Shown: in pieces, positions 33,422 to 45,097 of the stretch
Layout of the letters: each line of letters opens with the position of its first letter
Numbering within the stretch: the first letter of the stretch is position 1
Origin: Rhodococcus phenolicus
GTDB taxonomy: Bacteria; Actinomycetota; Actinomycetes; Mycobacteriales; Mycobacteriaceae
DNA: 64,000 bases
Reading direction: 5' to 3'
NCBI RefSeq assembly: GCF_001646785.1
Contig: NZ_LRRH01000030.1
Span: forward strand, 1 to 64,000
The notes under the pieces: generated by a model
What the model was told of the DNA's origin: nothing
Database searches by the model: none
Seen by the model: the letters and a program-made list of their open reading frames with translations, nothing else
Program-made: the position numbers and the translations under genes

Positions 33422-33590
33422 GGTCTCGCTCCTCTGAAGTCCCGATCGGGCTCGTTTCGATTGTCACACGGTCGAGAGGTCGATCAAGGGGCCGATCCGT
33501 ATTGTTCACACCCGCGCGATCCATCCACAGATTCCGGCACCGGGCCCTCAGAGCGCGGATCCGTCGTCGAGCACGCGGCACGCTGCACAC

Positions 33591-34190
33591 ATGGAAACGT
33601 TGCTGTGGGGAGCGGCCGGGTTCGTCGCCGGAATCGGAGTCCGCACTCTGACTTCCCGCCTCGCCGGGCGAGCGCCCTTCCACGGCGCCTGCGAGGCCGC
33701 ATGCGCCGCCGGCGCTGCGTGTGCCACGCTGTCCGGCCCGACCCCGGTGGTGATGCCAGTGCTCGTTGTGCTGACCTGGTGGTGTGTGTGCCTGAGCGCC
33801 GTGGACGTGCTCGAACGCAGGCTCCCGAACGTCCTCACCGTGCCCGGTGCCGTCGTGATCGTGGGGCTCGCGGCCGGGACCGGGCACGGGCGTGCGGCAC
33901 TCGCCGGTGCGGCACTGCTCGCCGGGCCGATGCTGCTCGCCCATCTCGTGTCCCCACGGTCCCTGGGTGCCGGCGACATCAAACTCGCGGTCGGTGTGGG
34001 TGCCGCCGCGGGTGTCGCCGGACCGGCCGCGTGGCTGCTCGTCGCGGTCCTTCCACCGCTGCTCACCGCCGTCGCGGGGCTGGTGATGCGGGTGGGGCGG
34101 CAGTGGGGTCCGGGACCCGGACCGGTGCTCGTTCCGCACGGTCCGTCGATGTGCGCGGTCACCGTGCTCGCAGTGCTCACCGCCGCATGA
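33591..34190 (+). CDS. Prepilin peptidase (type IV leader peptidase, A24 family)
   Basis: A 199-residue membrane protein with about six hydrophobic segments. The two catalytic aspartates are visible in SAVDVLERRLPN and in GAGDIKLAVGV, the GxGDxKL signature. The N-terminal cytoplasmic methylase domain of full PilD proteins is missing, as usual in actinobacteria. It would cleave type IV prepilin-like or Flp/Tad leader peptides, though no pilin is encoded here. The position just before aroC is the same as in related actinobacteria. Confidence 0.87.
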   Translation: METLLWGAAGFVAGIGVRTLTSRLAGRAPFHGACEAACAAGAACATLSGPTPVVMPVLVVLTWWCVCLSAVDVLERRLPNVLTVPGAVVIVGLAAGTGHGRAALAGAALLAGPMLLAHLVSPRSLGAGDIKLAVGVGAAAGVAGPAAWLLVAVLPPLLTAVAGLVMRVGRQWGPGPGPVLVPHGPSMCAVTVLAVLTAA

Positions 34191-34238
34191 CCGGACCACC
34201 GTCACGACAACCGGATCGGGCATGGAAGGATATGCGGT

Positions 34239-37107
<2,869 letters not shown>

Positions 37108-37134
37108 TCTGCGGGAGATCGGCGCCGCTGCCCT

Positions 37135-37929
37135 TCACCGGAAGGTGGCGCCGGTGATCACCGCGCGGAAGAACTCGCCCTCGGGCCAGCGGTTCGTTCC
37201 CCACCACCATCCTGCGCGGAACCGGGTCGGAATCGTGATGCCGCCGAATGCTGTCTCCGCCTCGATGTCCACCCCGAACGGGTAACGGCCGAAGGGTTCT
37301 CCGTTCGGGTTGCCCCAGCGGTCCATGTGCACCGCGACGGGGTGCCCGTCACCGAGGATCTCGAGACACACGGTCTCGGTGTGGGGACCGATGCGCCAAG
37401 TTGCGAACGCCGTGTCCGGACCCGCCCCGTGCCAGGTTGCATCGTCGAATATCGAAGGCACGAAAACGAATTCGGAGGCGAGCCGACCCGCGGCGCTGGT
37501 GGTGACGTCGGTGGATGCCGCGGACATCACCGGGACCAGCCCGCCGAGCTTCCAGTTCATCTCACCGCGGCCCTCGGCGTACCGGTCGTAGCCGAGGACC
37601 GGCAGGCCGGCGACCCGCGCGGTGGCTGCCCACACGAACCCGACACCGGGCGCGAGAATCTGTGTCGCCCGGAACGGCCGCCACGACCCGAGCCTGATGT
37701 GCCCGCGCATGGTCAGCCGTACCGCGCGGGCGAGCGGTACCCCCGGCTCCAGCGTGTGCGTGAGCCACCGTCGAGCGGCCGACGGAAGGTTCGCTACCTG
37801 CTCGGGGTCGAAGCGGCGCGCCGACGGCGGGAGAGTGCTCAGGGCGTCCCACTCGTGTCGCACGCGTCGTGCCGAGCGCGGAGGAGGCGGGAACACGGGT
37901 CCGTCCATCTCTGAAGCATGAGCGTGCAT
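37135..37929 (-). CDS. Conserved hypothetical protein (DUF6920/DUF6544-like)
   Basis: A 264-residue protein without signal peptide. The motif LPSAARRWLTHTLEPGVPLARAVRL followed by TMRGHIRLGSWRPFRATQIL, then GYDRYAEGRGEMNWKLGGLVPVM, DATWHGAGPDTAFATW and the terminal FRAGWWWGTNRW-EGEFFRA block, is characteristic of a widespread actinobacterial DUF family with a predicted beta-barrel lipid-type fold; function unknown. It faces aroB tail to tail. The start may be seven codons downstream at 37908. Confidence 0.75.
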   Translation of the reverse strand: MHAHASEMDGPVFPPPPRSARRVRHEWDALSTLPPSARRFDPEQVANLPSAARRWLTHTLEPGVPLARAVRLTMRGHIRLGSWRPFRATQILAPGVGFVWAATARVAGLPVLGYDRYAEGRGEMNWKLGGLVPVMSAASTDVTTSAAGRLASEFVFVPSIFDDATWHGAGPDTAFATWRIGPHTETVCLEILGDGHPVAVHMDRWGNPNGEPFGRYPFGVDIEAETAFGGITIPTRFRAGWWWGTNRWPEGEFFRAVITGATFR

Positions 37930-38023
37930 ACCGGCACCGGCAACCGGGCGAGACCGCGGGCGTGGTGGTGCTCATGTCCGCGATGTGGGGTGCCGGGGGC
38001 GCGCGTTGCACAACCCGACCCGT

Positions 38024-38050
38024 ACCGGGCGGCGCCCGGGCCCGCCCGGT
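38024..38050 (-). terminator. Hairpin after the aldo-keto reductase gene
   Basis: ACCGGGCGG (38024-38032) pairs perfectly with CCGCCCGGT (38042-38050) around a nine-base loop. It lies 18 bases beyond the minus-strand reductase stop. There is no T-tract; a GC-type terminator is likely. Confidence 0.55.
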
Positions 38051-38068
38051 CGGCGGGATCGGGATTCG

Positions 38069-38899
38069 TCAGTTGAAGCGGTCCGGGTCGGGTCCGGTGC
38101 GCAGCTTGCGGTCGGACGCTGCAATGGTGGCCATGTCCGTGTCGGTCAGCTCGAAGTCGAAGATGTCGCGGTTCTCGCGGATGCGGGCCGGAGTGACCGA
38201 TTTGGGGATGACGATGTTCCCCAGCTGCAGGTGCCAGCGCAGCACCACCTGGGCAGGTGACCTGCCGATGCGCTGGGCGATCGCTGCGATTGCAGGATCG
38301 TCCAGGACGGCGCCCTGGGCGAGTGGACTCCATGCCTCGGTGGCGATGTCGTGCTCGCTGTGGAAGGCGCGCAACTCGGATTGCTGCAGGCCGGGGTGCA
38401 GTTCGATCTGGTTGACCGCCGGGACGAGCTCGCTGTTGTCCAGCAGGCGCTCGAGATGATGGGGCTGGAAGTTCGATACCCCTGCGGCGCGGATGCGTCC
38501 TTCCCGGGCGAGGTGTTCGAGTGCTCGCCAGGAGTCCAGGTAGAGGTCGCGGGCGGGGGTGGGCCAGTGGATCAGGTAGAGGTCGAGGTAGTCGAGGCCG
38601 AGCTTGGCGAGACCGGCGTCGAAGGCACGGAGGGTGGCGTCGTAGCCCTGGTCGGCGTTCCACACCTTGGTGGTGACGAACAGTTCCTCCCGTGGCACCT
38701 CGGAGGCGGCCAGGGCACGGCCGACGCCGGCCTCGTTTCCGTAGATCGCGGCGGTGTCGATGCTGCGGTAGCCGGCCCGTAGTGCGGCGGTGACGGCGTC
38801 GGAAGTGGCGTCGTCGGGGACCTGGAAGACACCGAAGCCGAGCTGGGGGATCTCGACGCCGTTGTTGAGGGTCACGGTGGGCACCGTGGAGGGTGTCAT
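38069..38899 (-). CDS. Aldo-keto reductase (2,5-diketo-gluconate reductase type)
   Basis: A 276-residue NADPH-dependent reductase. The tetrad is visible: Asp in SIDTAAIYG, Tyr of the same block, Lys in TTKVW and His in YLIHWP. GVSNF and the C-terminal IVIPKSVTPARIRENRDIFDF (NADPH 2'-phosphate site) follow. It would reduce an aldehyde or ketone. It lies 100 bases downstream of an MFS exporter on the same strand, both apparently controlled by the divergent MarR gene, so a role in removing reactive carbonyls is plausible. Confidence 0.9.
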   Translation of the reverse strand: MTPSTVPTVTLNNGVEIPQLGFGVFQVPDDATSDAVTAALRAGYRSIDTAAIYGNEAGVGRALAASEVPREELFVTTKVWNADQGYDATLRAFDAGLAKLGLDYLDLYLIHWPTPARDLYLDSWRALEHLAREGRIRAAGVSNFQPHHLERLLDNSELVPAVNQIELHPGLQQSELRAFHSEHDIATEAWSPLAQGAVLDDPAIAAIAQRIGRSPAQVVLRWHLQLGNIVIPKSVTPARIRENRDIFDFELTDTDMATIAASDRKLRTGPDPDRFN

Positions 38900-38998
38900 G
38901 GTGGCGTTCTCCTTCGAAGGTGTTGCGGGGTGAGGGTTTACGGGCCGAAAGCCCTCGGACGGTGGTGCCGTCCGTGATTCCGGTGTGATGCGGCAGGG

Positions 38999-40225
38999 TC
39001 AGGGGCGGACGGCGTCTGCAGTGGCGCGAGTGGCGCCGCCGAGGCCGGTATGGGCCGGTGTGGGAACGGTGGCGGCGCGGGCGGATCGACGCTGCAGTCG
39101 GTGCGAGACGACGGCCGGCACCAGAGCGGACGCGGCCAGGATCGCGCCGACGGCGCTGGCTGCGGTGTAGCCGAGGCCGGCGGAGATCACCAGGCCGCCG
39201 AGCCAGGCCGCCAGAGCGTTGCCGAGGTTGAAGGCGCCGATGTTGGCGGCCGAGGCCAGTGTCGGTGCACCGTGCGCATGGTCCAGGACGTGTTTCTGCA
39301 GGGGCGGGACGGTGGCGAAACCGAGGGCGCCGATGAGGAAGACGGCCGCGACGGACATCGCCTTGTCGGAGGCCAGGAAAGTGAACAGGGCAAGGATCAG
39401 TGCCAGGCCTGCGAGCGCGGTGTAGAGCATCGGCATGAGCTTGCGGTCCGCGAAGTGCCCGCCGATGAGGTTGCCTGCCACCATGCCCATCCCGAAGACG
39501 GCCATCAGCCACGTGACGGAGGACTCTGCGAAGTTGCCGACCTCGGTCAGGATCGGTGCGATGTAGGTGATCGCCGCGAACACGCCTCCGAAGCCCAGAA
39601 CGGTCATCGTCATGGCGAGCACGACCTGGGTGTTCCTGAAGGCTGCGATCTCGTGCCGGAGTTGCACGCCCGGCGGTTTGGGGAGGTCGGGCACGAGCTT
39701 GGCGACTCCGGCCAGACCGAGGACGCCGAGGGCGGCGACGATCAGGAACGTCACGCGCCAGCCGACGGTATGGCCCACGAACGTGCCCATCGGCACGCCG
39801 ACGACGTTGGCCACGGTCAGCCCGGTGAACATGAGCGAGATGGCGGCCGCCTTCTTCTGCGGCGCCACCAGTTCGGCGGCGACGACGGACCCGATCCCGA
39901 AGAAGGCGCCGTGGGCCAGCGAAGCAACCACGCGGCCGATCAGCATGACGGCGAAGGCCGGGGCGATCGCGGAGATGACGTTGCCGAGGATGAACAGCCC
40001 CATGAGCAGCATCAGCATGTTCTTGCGAGAGATCTTGGTACCGAGGGCGGTCATGATCGGTGCACCGATCATGACGCCGAGGGCATAGCCGGTGACCAGA
40101 TATCCGGCCGTCGGTACGGACACGCCGAGATCCGCGCCGACCTGGGGTAACAGTCCCATGATCACGAATTCTGTGGTGCCGATTCCGAAGGCCCCGATGG
40201 CCAGCGCCAGCAGTGCGAGCGGCAT
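38999..40225 (-). CDS. MFS transporter (AraJ/Cmx-like 12-helix efflux family)
   Basis: A 408-residue membrane protein with about twelve helices. IGTTEFVIMGLLPQVGADLGVSVPTAGYLVTGYALGV is the hallmark of the AraJ/YdhP/chloramphenicol-exporter group, and the second motif A appears as GGHFADRKLMP. The start at 40225 is preceded by AAGGA at eight bases; the frame runs further upstream through the regulatory region. Exported compound unknown; sugars, chloramphenicol and purines are substrates of relatives. Divergent MarR gene suggests ligand-induced expression. Confidence 0.88.
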   Translation of the reverse strand: MPLALLALAIGAFGIGTTEFVIMGLLPQVGADLGVSVPTAGYLVTGYALGVMIGAPIMTALGTKISRKNMLMLLMGLFILGNVISAIAPAFAVMLIGRVVASLAHGAFFGIGSVVAAELVAPQKKAAAISLMFTGLTVANVVGVPMGTFVGHTVGWRVTFLIVAALGVLGLAGVAKLVPDLPKPPGVQLRHEIAAFRNTQVVLAMTMTVLGFGGVFAAITYIAPILTEVGNFAESSVTWLMAVFGMGMVAGNLIGGHFADRKLMPMLYTALAGLALILALFTFLASDKAMSVAAVFLIGALGFATVPPLQKHVLDHAHGAPTLASAANIGAFNLGNALAAWLGGLVISAGLGYTAASAVGAILAASALVPAVVSHRLQRRSARAATVPTPAHTGLGGATRATADAVRP

Positions 40226-40285
40226 GAGAAGGATCCTTTGATCGGGTGACGAAGAAGCGCGTATGCGCTTTATGAGCGTTGACAA

Positions 40286-40310
40286 TAATTGCAGACGCTG
40301 ACTAATTGCA
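40286..40310. promoter_or_regulatory. TAATTGCA direct repeat, MarR operator candidate
   Basis: TAATTGCA occurs twice, at 40286-40293 and 40303-40310, 17 bases apart start to start, in the only AT-rich part of the divergent MFS/marR gap. A TTGACA at 40279-40284 and a TATAGT at 40319-40324 bracket them. The two copies on one helix face suit a winged-helix dimer pair repressing both promoters. Confidence 0.45.
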
Positions 40311-40396
40311 AGCGCGGGTATAGTTGGGCGTGTGTTGATCGCGCCGGTCCACGCCGTGGTCACCTGTTCACACGACCTGACCGAGGGAGCCGCCCC

Positions 40397-40879
40397 ATGA
40401 CCGCCACGGATCCGACAATGACCGCACTCGCGCACAGCTGGTCGGCGCTCTCGCTACTGCACGGGCGAATCGAGGGCAGGATCGAAAGCGCACTGCAGGC
40501 GGCGCACGGGTTGAGCGCACGCGAGTACTCGCTCCTGGACGTGCTCGGCCGCCAGCACGACGGCGAGGGTGGACATCTCCAGATGCGACAGGTCGCCGAT
40601 TCCGTCGTTCTCAGTCAGAGTGCCACCACACGGCTGGTGACCCGGCTGGAGGAGCGCGGGTTGCTGTCGCGGTACTTGTGTCCCACCGACCGCCGCGGAA
40701 TCTACACCGACGTCACGGACGCCGGACGACGTCTGCTGGAGGAGGCCCGGCCCACTCACAACAGCGCCTTGCGGGAGGAGCTCGATCAGGCAGCAGCCCA
40801 ACCTGCTCTCGCGCCGCTGGTCGACGCCATCCGTCGATTGCAGGCGAACACTCCGCCCGACTCTCGGCAGGCGAGCTGA
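40397..40879 (+). CDS. MarR-family transcriptional regulator
   Basis: A 160-residue winged-helix regulator. The helix-turn-helix is LQMRQVADSVVLSQSATTRLVTRLEERGLL, and the wing carries CPTDRRGIYTDVTDAGRRLLEEA, the standard MarR DRR motif. Start ATG 40397 follows GAGGGAGC. It is divergent from the MFS/reductase pair, with an operator-like repeat between, and should repress that unit and itself until a phenolic or other small ligand binds. Confidence 0.9.
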   Translation: MTATDPTMTALAHSWSALSLLHGRIEGRIESALQAAHGLSAREYSLLDVLGRQHDGEGGHLQMRQVADSVVLSQSATTRLVTRLEERGLLSRYLCPTDRRGIYTDVTDAGRRLLEEARPTHNSALREELDQAAAQPALAPLVDAIRRLQANTPPDSRQAS

Positions 40880-41016
40880 ACCGATCGCGCTGCATCACCG
40901 GCACGGCCCTCCGGCAGGCGCTGTGTCGGCATCGGCCGCGCTGAAAACCCCGATGTCCGTTGCCGATACGGGGATTCTGTGACCGGGTGGCGGCACGCCG
41001 ATGTCATCGACGACGA

Positions 41017-41697
41017 TCAGCTGCGCCGGCGCACGATCTCGGCGATCCAGGTCGGCGCGAACGGCGACGTGCAACCGGGGGAGGTCGGATGGTCCTCGAG
41101 CACCTTCAGGCGTTCACCGATGTCGATCGCACGGTCGCGTAACCCGGCGTGTTCGATGCCGATCTCGGCGAGACAGTGGTTCATGGCCCATTGCAGACGG
41201 TCCGGGGCGTCCTTCATCCGTGCCTCGATGATGTCGAGCAGTCCGGAGAGGTCGAGACCGTCGGAACTCTTCGCGATGCGGGCAGCGGTCAGTTCCCACC
41301 CGGCGCTCGCGACGACCGGATCCGGATCGGCGAACCACACGGTGCGCAGATCCTCGCAGTGCGGATTCTTCTTCACCACGTAGTTGACAAGCCAGTCCTG
41401 CACCTTGGGGGTGCGGGCAGCCCGGAGCATCGCGTCGAGGTCGTCCTTCTCGAACGTCTTCGGGCGGCAGATGAGGATCGCGAGGAGCCGCGCCGCGCTG
41501 TCGCCGGTTTCCCAAAGTTCGCCCGCGAGTTCTTGCTGTGTCTTCAGCCGTTTCGCGACGGCCCGCAGTTTGGTGAGGTTCACCCCGTGGTCGTCGCCGT
41601 GCTTCAGGTTGACCGCGCGGATCTTGGGGTCGTCGAGTTCGGCCAGTTCGGCCATCAGTTCGGCGACCGTCGCCGTGTTCTGCTGCGTTGCGGCCAT
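41017..41697 (-). CDS. DNA alkylation repair protein-like (AlkD/HEAT-repeat)
   Basis: A 226-residue all-helical protein with repeated amphipathic helix pairs (TPKVQDWLVNYVVKKNPHCE, PVVASAGWELTAARIAKS, DRLQWAMNHCLAEIGI), the ALK/HEAT-like pattern of AlkD glycosylases that remove N3- and N7-alkyl purines without base flipping. Trp residues and an Asp/Arg pair that could line the DNA-facing groove are present, but exact catalytic residues cannot be fixed by eye. AAGGAG precedes the ATG. No SOS or Ada box seen. It lies downstream of the solute-binding protein on the same strand, 199 bases away. Confidence 0.75.
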   Translation of the reverse strand: MAATQQNTATVAELMAELAELDDPKIRAVNLKHGDDHGVNLTKLRAVAKRLKTQQELAGELWETGDSAARLLAILICRPKTFEKDDLDAMLRAARTPKVQDWLVNYVVKKNPHCEDLRTVWFADPDPVVASAGWELTAARIAKSSDGLDLSGLLDIIEARMKDAPDRLQWAMNHCLAEIGIEHAGLRDRAIDIGERLKVLEDHPTSPGCTSPFAPTWIAEIVRRRS

Positions 41698-41896
41698 CGC
41701 GCGACTCCTTGCTCACGATCGGTACTCGGCTCGGTGTGGACGACGGCGAATGCCGGTATGCCTCGCCCCCATCCATACCACGTCGACCGCGCAGCCACCG
41801 CCCGCTGACAGGTCATCGTTCGGCACGGATGGTGTGCTCGGGGAGTGTTCAAGGGCACACTGTCGCCACCCGTTCGACCGGCGAGTTCCTCGGATG

Positions 41897-42904
41897 TCAT
41901 TGCGTCACGCCCAGTTCGCGCAGACTGGCGGCAAGTTGCTCGATTCCTGCGATGTTGCGGATGGACGGGTCCATGGTCGTGCCCTCGAGGATGATGTACC
42001 GCTTGTTCCGCACCGCGGTCAGACGACTGGCGACCGGGTCCGATTCGAGAAACCGGATCTTCTCTTCGGCACTGTCGCCGTCACCGCCACGGGTCAGGTC
42101 GGCCAGGACGAGTACGGTGGGGTCGCGATCGAGGATGCTTTCCCAGCCGACCTCGGGCCACAACTGCCTGCTTTCCCGGAACGCGTTCTGCGCGCCGACT
42201 TCACGGGTCATGATTCCCGGGGCGCCGCAGCATCCGGCGATGTACGGACTCGCGGTGCCGGCATACCACCACGCGAGGGTCACACCGGAGGCATCGATGT
42301 CTCCGGCCGCCGCCTCCGCCCGGTCGCGCAATCGACCGACGAGCCGGTCACCGCGATCTCGAACATCGAACAGTGTGGACACCTCCAGGATTTCGGCATA
42401 CAGGTCCTCGAGGGTGAGCTCGGAATCCTGGACAGCGTCCTGCCCGGTGCATTCGCTCGGAGACTGGTACGTCGCGATCCCCAGTTCGGTGAATCGGACG
42501 CGGTCGGCGATGCCTTCGTCGGTGAACGTGTAGTCGAAGGTGGTGTAGACGAAATCGGGCTCGTGGTCGAGCACCGCTTCGAAAGAGGGGAATTCCGTGT
42601 CGAACCGGTACACCTGTGAGGCAGCCGCCTCGAGTTCCGGCAGGAGCCGGTCGTCACCGAGCGCGACCCCGGCGAGTCGATCCTCCAGGCCGAGGCTCAG
42701 CAACAGTTCGACCGCGGGTTGATTGACGGCAACCGCCCGCTCGACAGGTTCACTCGGCGAGACCGGGATTCCGCAGTTGATCACCTTCTCTGCCTCGACG
42801 GTGTCTCCCGCGTCGTCGCCACGGTCGGGCGAGCCACATCCGGCGACGCCGAGAACCACCAGTACCGCAGCGGATGTTGTTGCCTTCCGAATCCTTCGGT
42901 GCAT
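41897..42904 (-). CDS. ABC transporter solute-binding lipoprotein (vitamin B12/iron-complex type)
   Basis: A 335-residue periplasmic-binding-protein family 2 (BtuF/FepB-type) receptor. A lipobox LGVAGCGS (Cys23) after an Arg-rich signal peptide shows membrane anchoring. VNQPAVELLLSLGLEDRLAGV and the YRFDTEFPSFEAVLDHEPDFVY block are the N-lobe signature; YIAGCCGAPGIM is unusual for its Cys pair. A cobalamin riboswitch lies directly upstream, so cobalamin or a corrinoid is the likely ligand. No permease or ATPase is adjacent. Start ATG 42904 with GGGAAG eleven bases upstream. Confidence 0.87.
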   Translation of the reverse strand: MHRRIRKATTSAAVLVVLGVAGCGSPDRGDDAGDTVEAEKVINCGIPVSPSEPVERAVAVNQPAVELLLSLGLEDRLAGVALGDDRLLPELEAAASQVYRFDTEFPSFEAVLDHEPDFVYTTFDYTFTDEGIADRVRFTELGIATYQSPSECTGQDAVQDSELTLEDLYAEILEVSTLFDVRDRGDRLVGRLRDRAEAAAGDIDASGVTLAWWYAGTASPYIAGCCGAPGIMTREVGAQNAFRESRQLWPEVGWESILDRDPTVLVLADLTRGGDGDSAEEKIRFLESDPVASRLTAVRNKRYIILEGTTMDPSIRNIAGIEQLAASLRELGVTQ

Positions 42905-42921
42905 TGCACATCGAACTTCCC

Positions 42922-42947
42922 GTGGCCGCTGCACGCGAGCGGGCCAC
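42922..42947 (-). promoter_or_regulatory. Hairpin next to the ribosome binding site (riboswitch expression platform)
   Basis: In the transcript, GTGGCC-C-GCT pairs with AGCGGCCAC (nine pairs, one bulged C, seven-base loop), ending directly at the GGGAAG ribosome binding site (42916-42921) of the solute-binding protein gene. It is placed to control ribosome access together with the cobalamin aptamer upstream. No U-tract follows, which favours translational over transcriptional control. Confidence 0.5.
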
Positions 42948-42957
42948 ACGTGACAAC

Positions 42958-43090
42958 CGGGGACGGCGGGGCCTCACCGGTCCAGCAGGGTATCGGGCTC
43001 GGGGTCGCGCGACCCCATACCGTTGCGCGTCAGCTCCGGATTCCCACCGGATTCCACCTGGCCCCGTCTCCGGGACTACCTGGCTTCACG
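42958..43090 (-). ncRNA. Cobalamin riboswitch
   Basis: On the minus strand the leader shows the conserved cobalamin aptamer core in order: GGTGGAATCCGGTGGGAA, then TCCGGAGCTGACGCGCAACG running into GGT (43040-43019), then a variable perfect hairpin (GGGGTCGC/GCGACCCC at 43001-43016), then the B12 box GAGCCCGATACCCTGCTGG (43000-42982). These follow the known GCTGACGCGCAACGGT and AGxCxGATACCTGCC consensus closely. Boundaries are approximate. It should repress the downstream solute-binding protein gene when adenosyl- or other cobalamins are abundant. Confidence 0.92.
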
Positions 43091-43311
43091 AAACTAGCAA
43101 AGCGGACATCGCGATCGAGGTGCCGGGCTGGTCCTCGAGGCAGCCGAGGCCTGGGATCTCGGGTGGTGGCCCTGTCCGTGGCGTTCGTGAGGCTCTGCTC
43201 GTCCACAGCTTGCGGCTCGCTTCGTGCCGGTGGACCACCGTTTTCCGGCGACGCCGATCGCCGAGCATCCGGTCCGTCCCCGCACGGTCGACCGGAGGGA
43301 GGATGGATCCC

Positions 43312-43752
43312 ATGGCGCATGTTCAACGTTTCGACCACATCGGCATCACGGTCGCGGACCTCGACTCGGCAACCGCGTTCTTCGTCGGATTGGGTCTCGA
43401 AGTGGAGGGCACCGGATCCGTCGAGGGCGAGTTCGTGGAGACCGTCTGCGGTATCCCCGGCGCGCACTGCGAGATCGTCATGCTGCGGCCGCCCGGCGGA
43501 GGGTGCCGGTTGGAGCTCTCGTCCTTCCGCACCCCCGACCACGTGCCCGGATCGCCGTCCGCGATGGCGAACGAGCTCGGGCTGCGCAACGTGTCCTTCG
43601 AGGTAGGTGATCTCCAGGCGGCTGTCGACTCGGTCGCTGCGGACGGGTACGGGCTTGTCGGCGGCATCGGAGAGTACGAGAACAGTGTGCGGATGGCCTA
43701 CGTGCGCGGGCCCGAAGGGATCATCGTGTCCCTCTTCGAACAGATCGGTTGA
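43312..43752 (+). CDS. VOC (glyoxalase/bleomycin resistance/dioxygenase) superfamily protein
   Basis: A 146-residue two-module beta-alpha-beta-beta-beta protein. FDHIGITVADLDSATAFF opens the first module with its metal His, LELSSFRTP gives the Glu-containing strand, and LRNVSFEVGDLQAAVDSVAADG opens the second with no His at the equivalent position (Asn instead), and GPEGIIVSLFEQIG closes it. A methylmalonyl-CoA epimerase- or lactoylglutathione lyase-like role is possible. GGAGGGAGG precedes; ATG 43303 is an alternative start. It stands alone beside the riboswitch. Confidence 0.82.
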   Translation: MAHVQRFDHIGITVADLDSATAFFVGLGLEVEGTGSVEGEFVETVCGIPGAHCEIVMLRPPGGGCRLELSSFRTPDHVPGSPSAMANELGLRNVSFEVGDLQAAVDSVAADGYGLVGGIGEYENSVRMAYVRGPEGIIVSLFEQIG

Positions 43753-43868
43753 CGCAGGCGGGTCGGATCGGCATGAGCGCGGCGGTACCTCGTCGGGGGT
43801 GCCGTCCTCGTTTCGGAGATGACCGCCGGGCGGAACCCGGCTGTTCGCGCGGTTTGTCGCCGTCGTCG

Positions 43869-45089
43869 CTACGAGTGGTACGCGGCGGATCGGGGCTGTA
43901 CTCGGATCCAGTTGTCCTCGAGGAACCGTGGTTTGCACGCCTGATGAGCCGCGATGACCAGCAGGATGACGGCCAGAACCATGAAGGCGAACGACGCGGT
44001 CCATCCCGATGTCACATCGTGCAGCACGCCGAACAGCAGCGGTCCGGCACAGGCGGCGGCATAGCCGACCCCCTGCGTGAAGCCTGACAGGGCAGAGGAG
44101 CCGGTGTGGGTGCGCGTGCGGAGGTTGATCAACGTCAGTGCCATGGGGAAGGAACTGGGACCGAGGCCGAGCAGCACGGTCCACAGGATCGGTGCGCTCA
44201 TCGGCGCGAGCCACAAGCCTGCGAACCCGGCGAGGAAGCATGCTGCGCAGCCGAGCACTGCCGGGAACGGGTTGCGCATCCGGGCGCACAGCGACGGCGC
44301 GCCGAACGCGGCAACCAGGCCCATGAAGGCGAACAGGCCCACCATGGCGCCGCCGAATGCGGGGGAGGCGCCGGCGTCGGCAAGAATGCTCGGAATCCAC
44401 GCGAACATCGAGTAGGTCATCAGTGAGGTCATGCCGAACATGCCGGCCATTCCCCAGGCGAGCGGGGAGCGCCACATCCGCCCACGTGCCGAGGTGTCCG
44501 CGGGGATCTCCTCGTCACGGGTGATGCGCCGCCGGCGCAGAAGTATGGCGAGCCACGGGACTGTCGCTGCGAAGCCGACGAGCGCCCACACCCCGATCGA
44601 GACGCGCCACCCGGCAGCGTCGGCCAGGGGCACTGCCACGAACGCGGGCACGATGGTGCCGATCTGGACGCCGACGATGTACACCGAGCTCATCAAAGCG
44701 AGTCGGTCGGAGAAATACCGCTTCACCAGTGGCGGGATGACGACGTTTCCGATGCCCATTCCCGCCAGTGCCAGAGCCGACAATCCGAGCAGTGACCACG
44801 TGTCGGACACGACCGCGCGGGTGGCCATTCCGATACCGGCCATGATCATCGCGATCATGGCCGTCCGCTCGAGTCCCCACCGTCCGGCCAGGAAGGGTGT
44901 AGCGGCTCCGAACAGGGCGAACATCGCTGTCGGCACCATCCCGAACACCCCCACGACCGTCGTCGAGAAGCCGAGGTCGTTCCGGATCTCGGCGGCCAAC
45001 GGGCTGAACGAGGTGACAGCCAGTCTGAGCACGATCGCGGACATTGCGATCGCGCAGAAGACGAGCAGTCGGCCACGGAGCATATTCAC
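43869..45089 (-). CDS. MFS transporter (CynX/NimT family)
   Basis: A 406-residue membrane protein with about twelve helices. VLRLAVTSFSPLAAEIRNDLG and the GIGNVVIPPLVKRYF segment are characteristic of the CynX/NimT cyanate/nitroimidazole-type permeases. GTG at 45089 (or ATG 45083) is the start, only 24 bases from the start of the divergent GntR gene, so both promoters and the operator must overlap coding or leader DNA. Substrate unknown; small organic acids or anions are transported by relatives. Confidence 0.87.
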   Translation of the reverse strand: MNMLRGRLLVFCAIAMSAIVLRLAVTSFSPLAAEIRNDLGFSTTVVGVFGMVPTAMFALFGAATPFLAGRWGLERTAMIAMIMAGIGMATRAVVSDTWSLLGLSALALAGMGIGNVVIPPLVKRYFSDRLALMSSVYIVGVQIGTIVPAFVAVPLADAAGWRVSIGVWALVGFAATVPWLAILLRRRRITRDEEIPADTSARGRMWRSPLAWGMAGMFGMTSLMTYSMFAWIPSILADAGASPAFGGAMVGLFAFMGLVAAFGAPSLCARMRNPFPAVLGCAACFLAGFAGLWLAPMSAPILWTVLLGLGPSSFPMALTLINLRTRTHTGSSALSGFTQGVGYAAACAGPLLFGVLHDVTSGWTASFAFMVLAVILLVIAAHQACKPRFLEDNWIRVQPRSAAYHS

Positions 45090-45097
45090 AACGACAA

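Noticed and set aside
43001-43016. GGGGTCGC/GCGACCCC palindrome as an independent operator
   Set aside because: It is the variable hairpin inside the cobalamin riboswitch aptamer.
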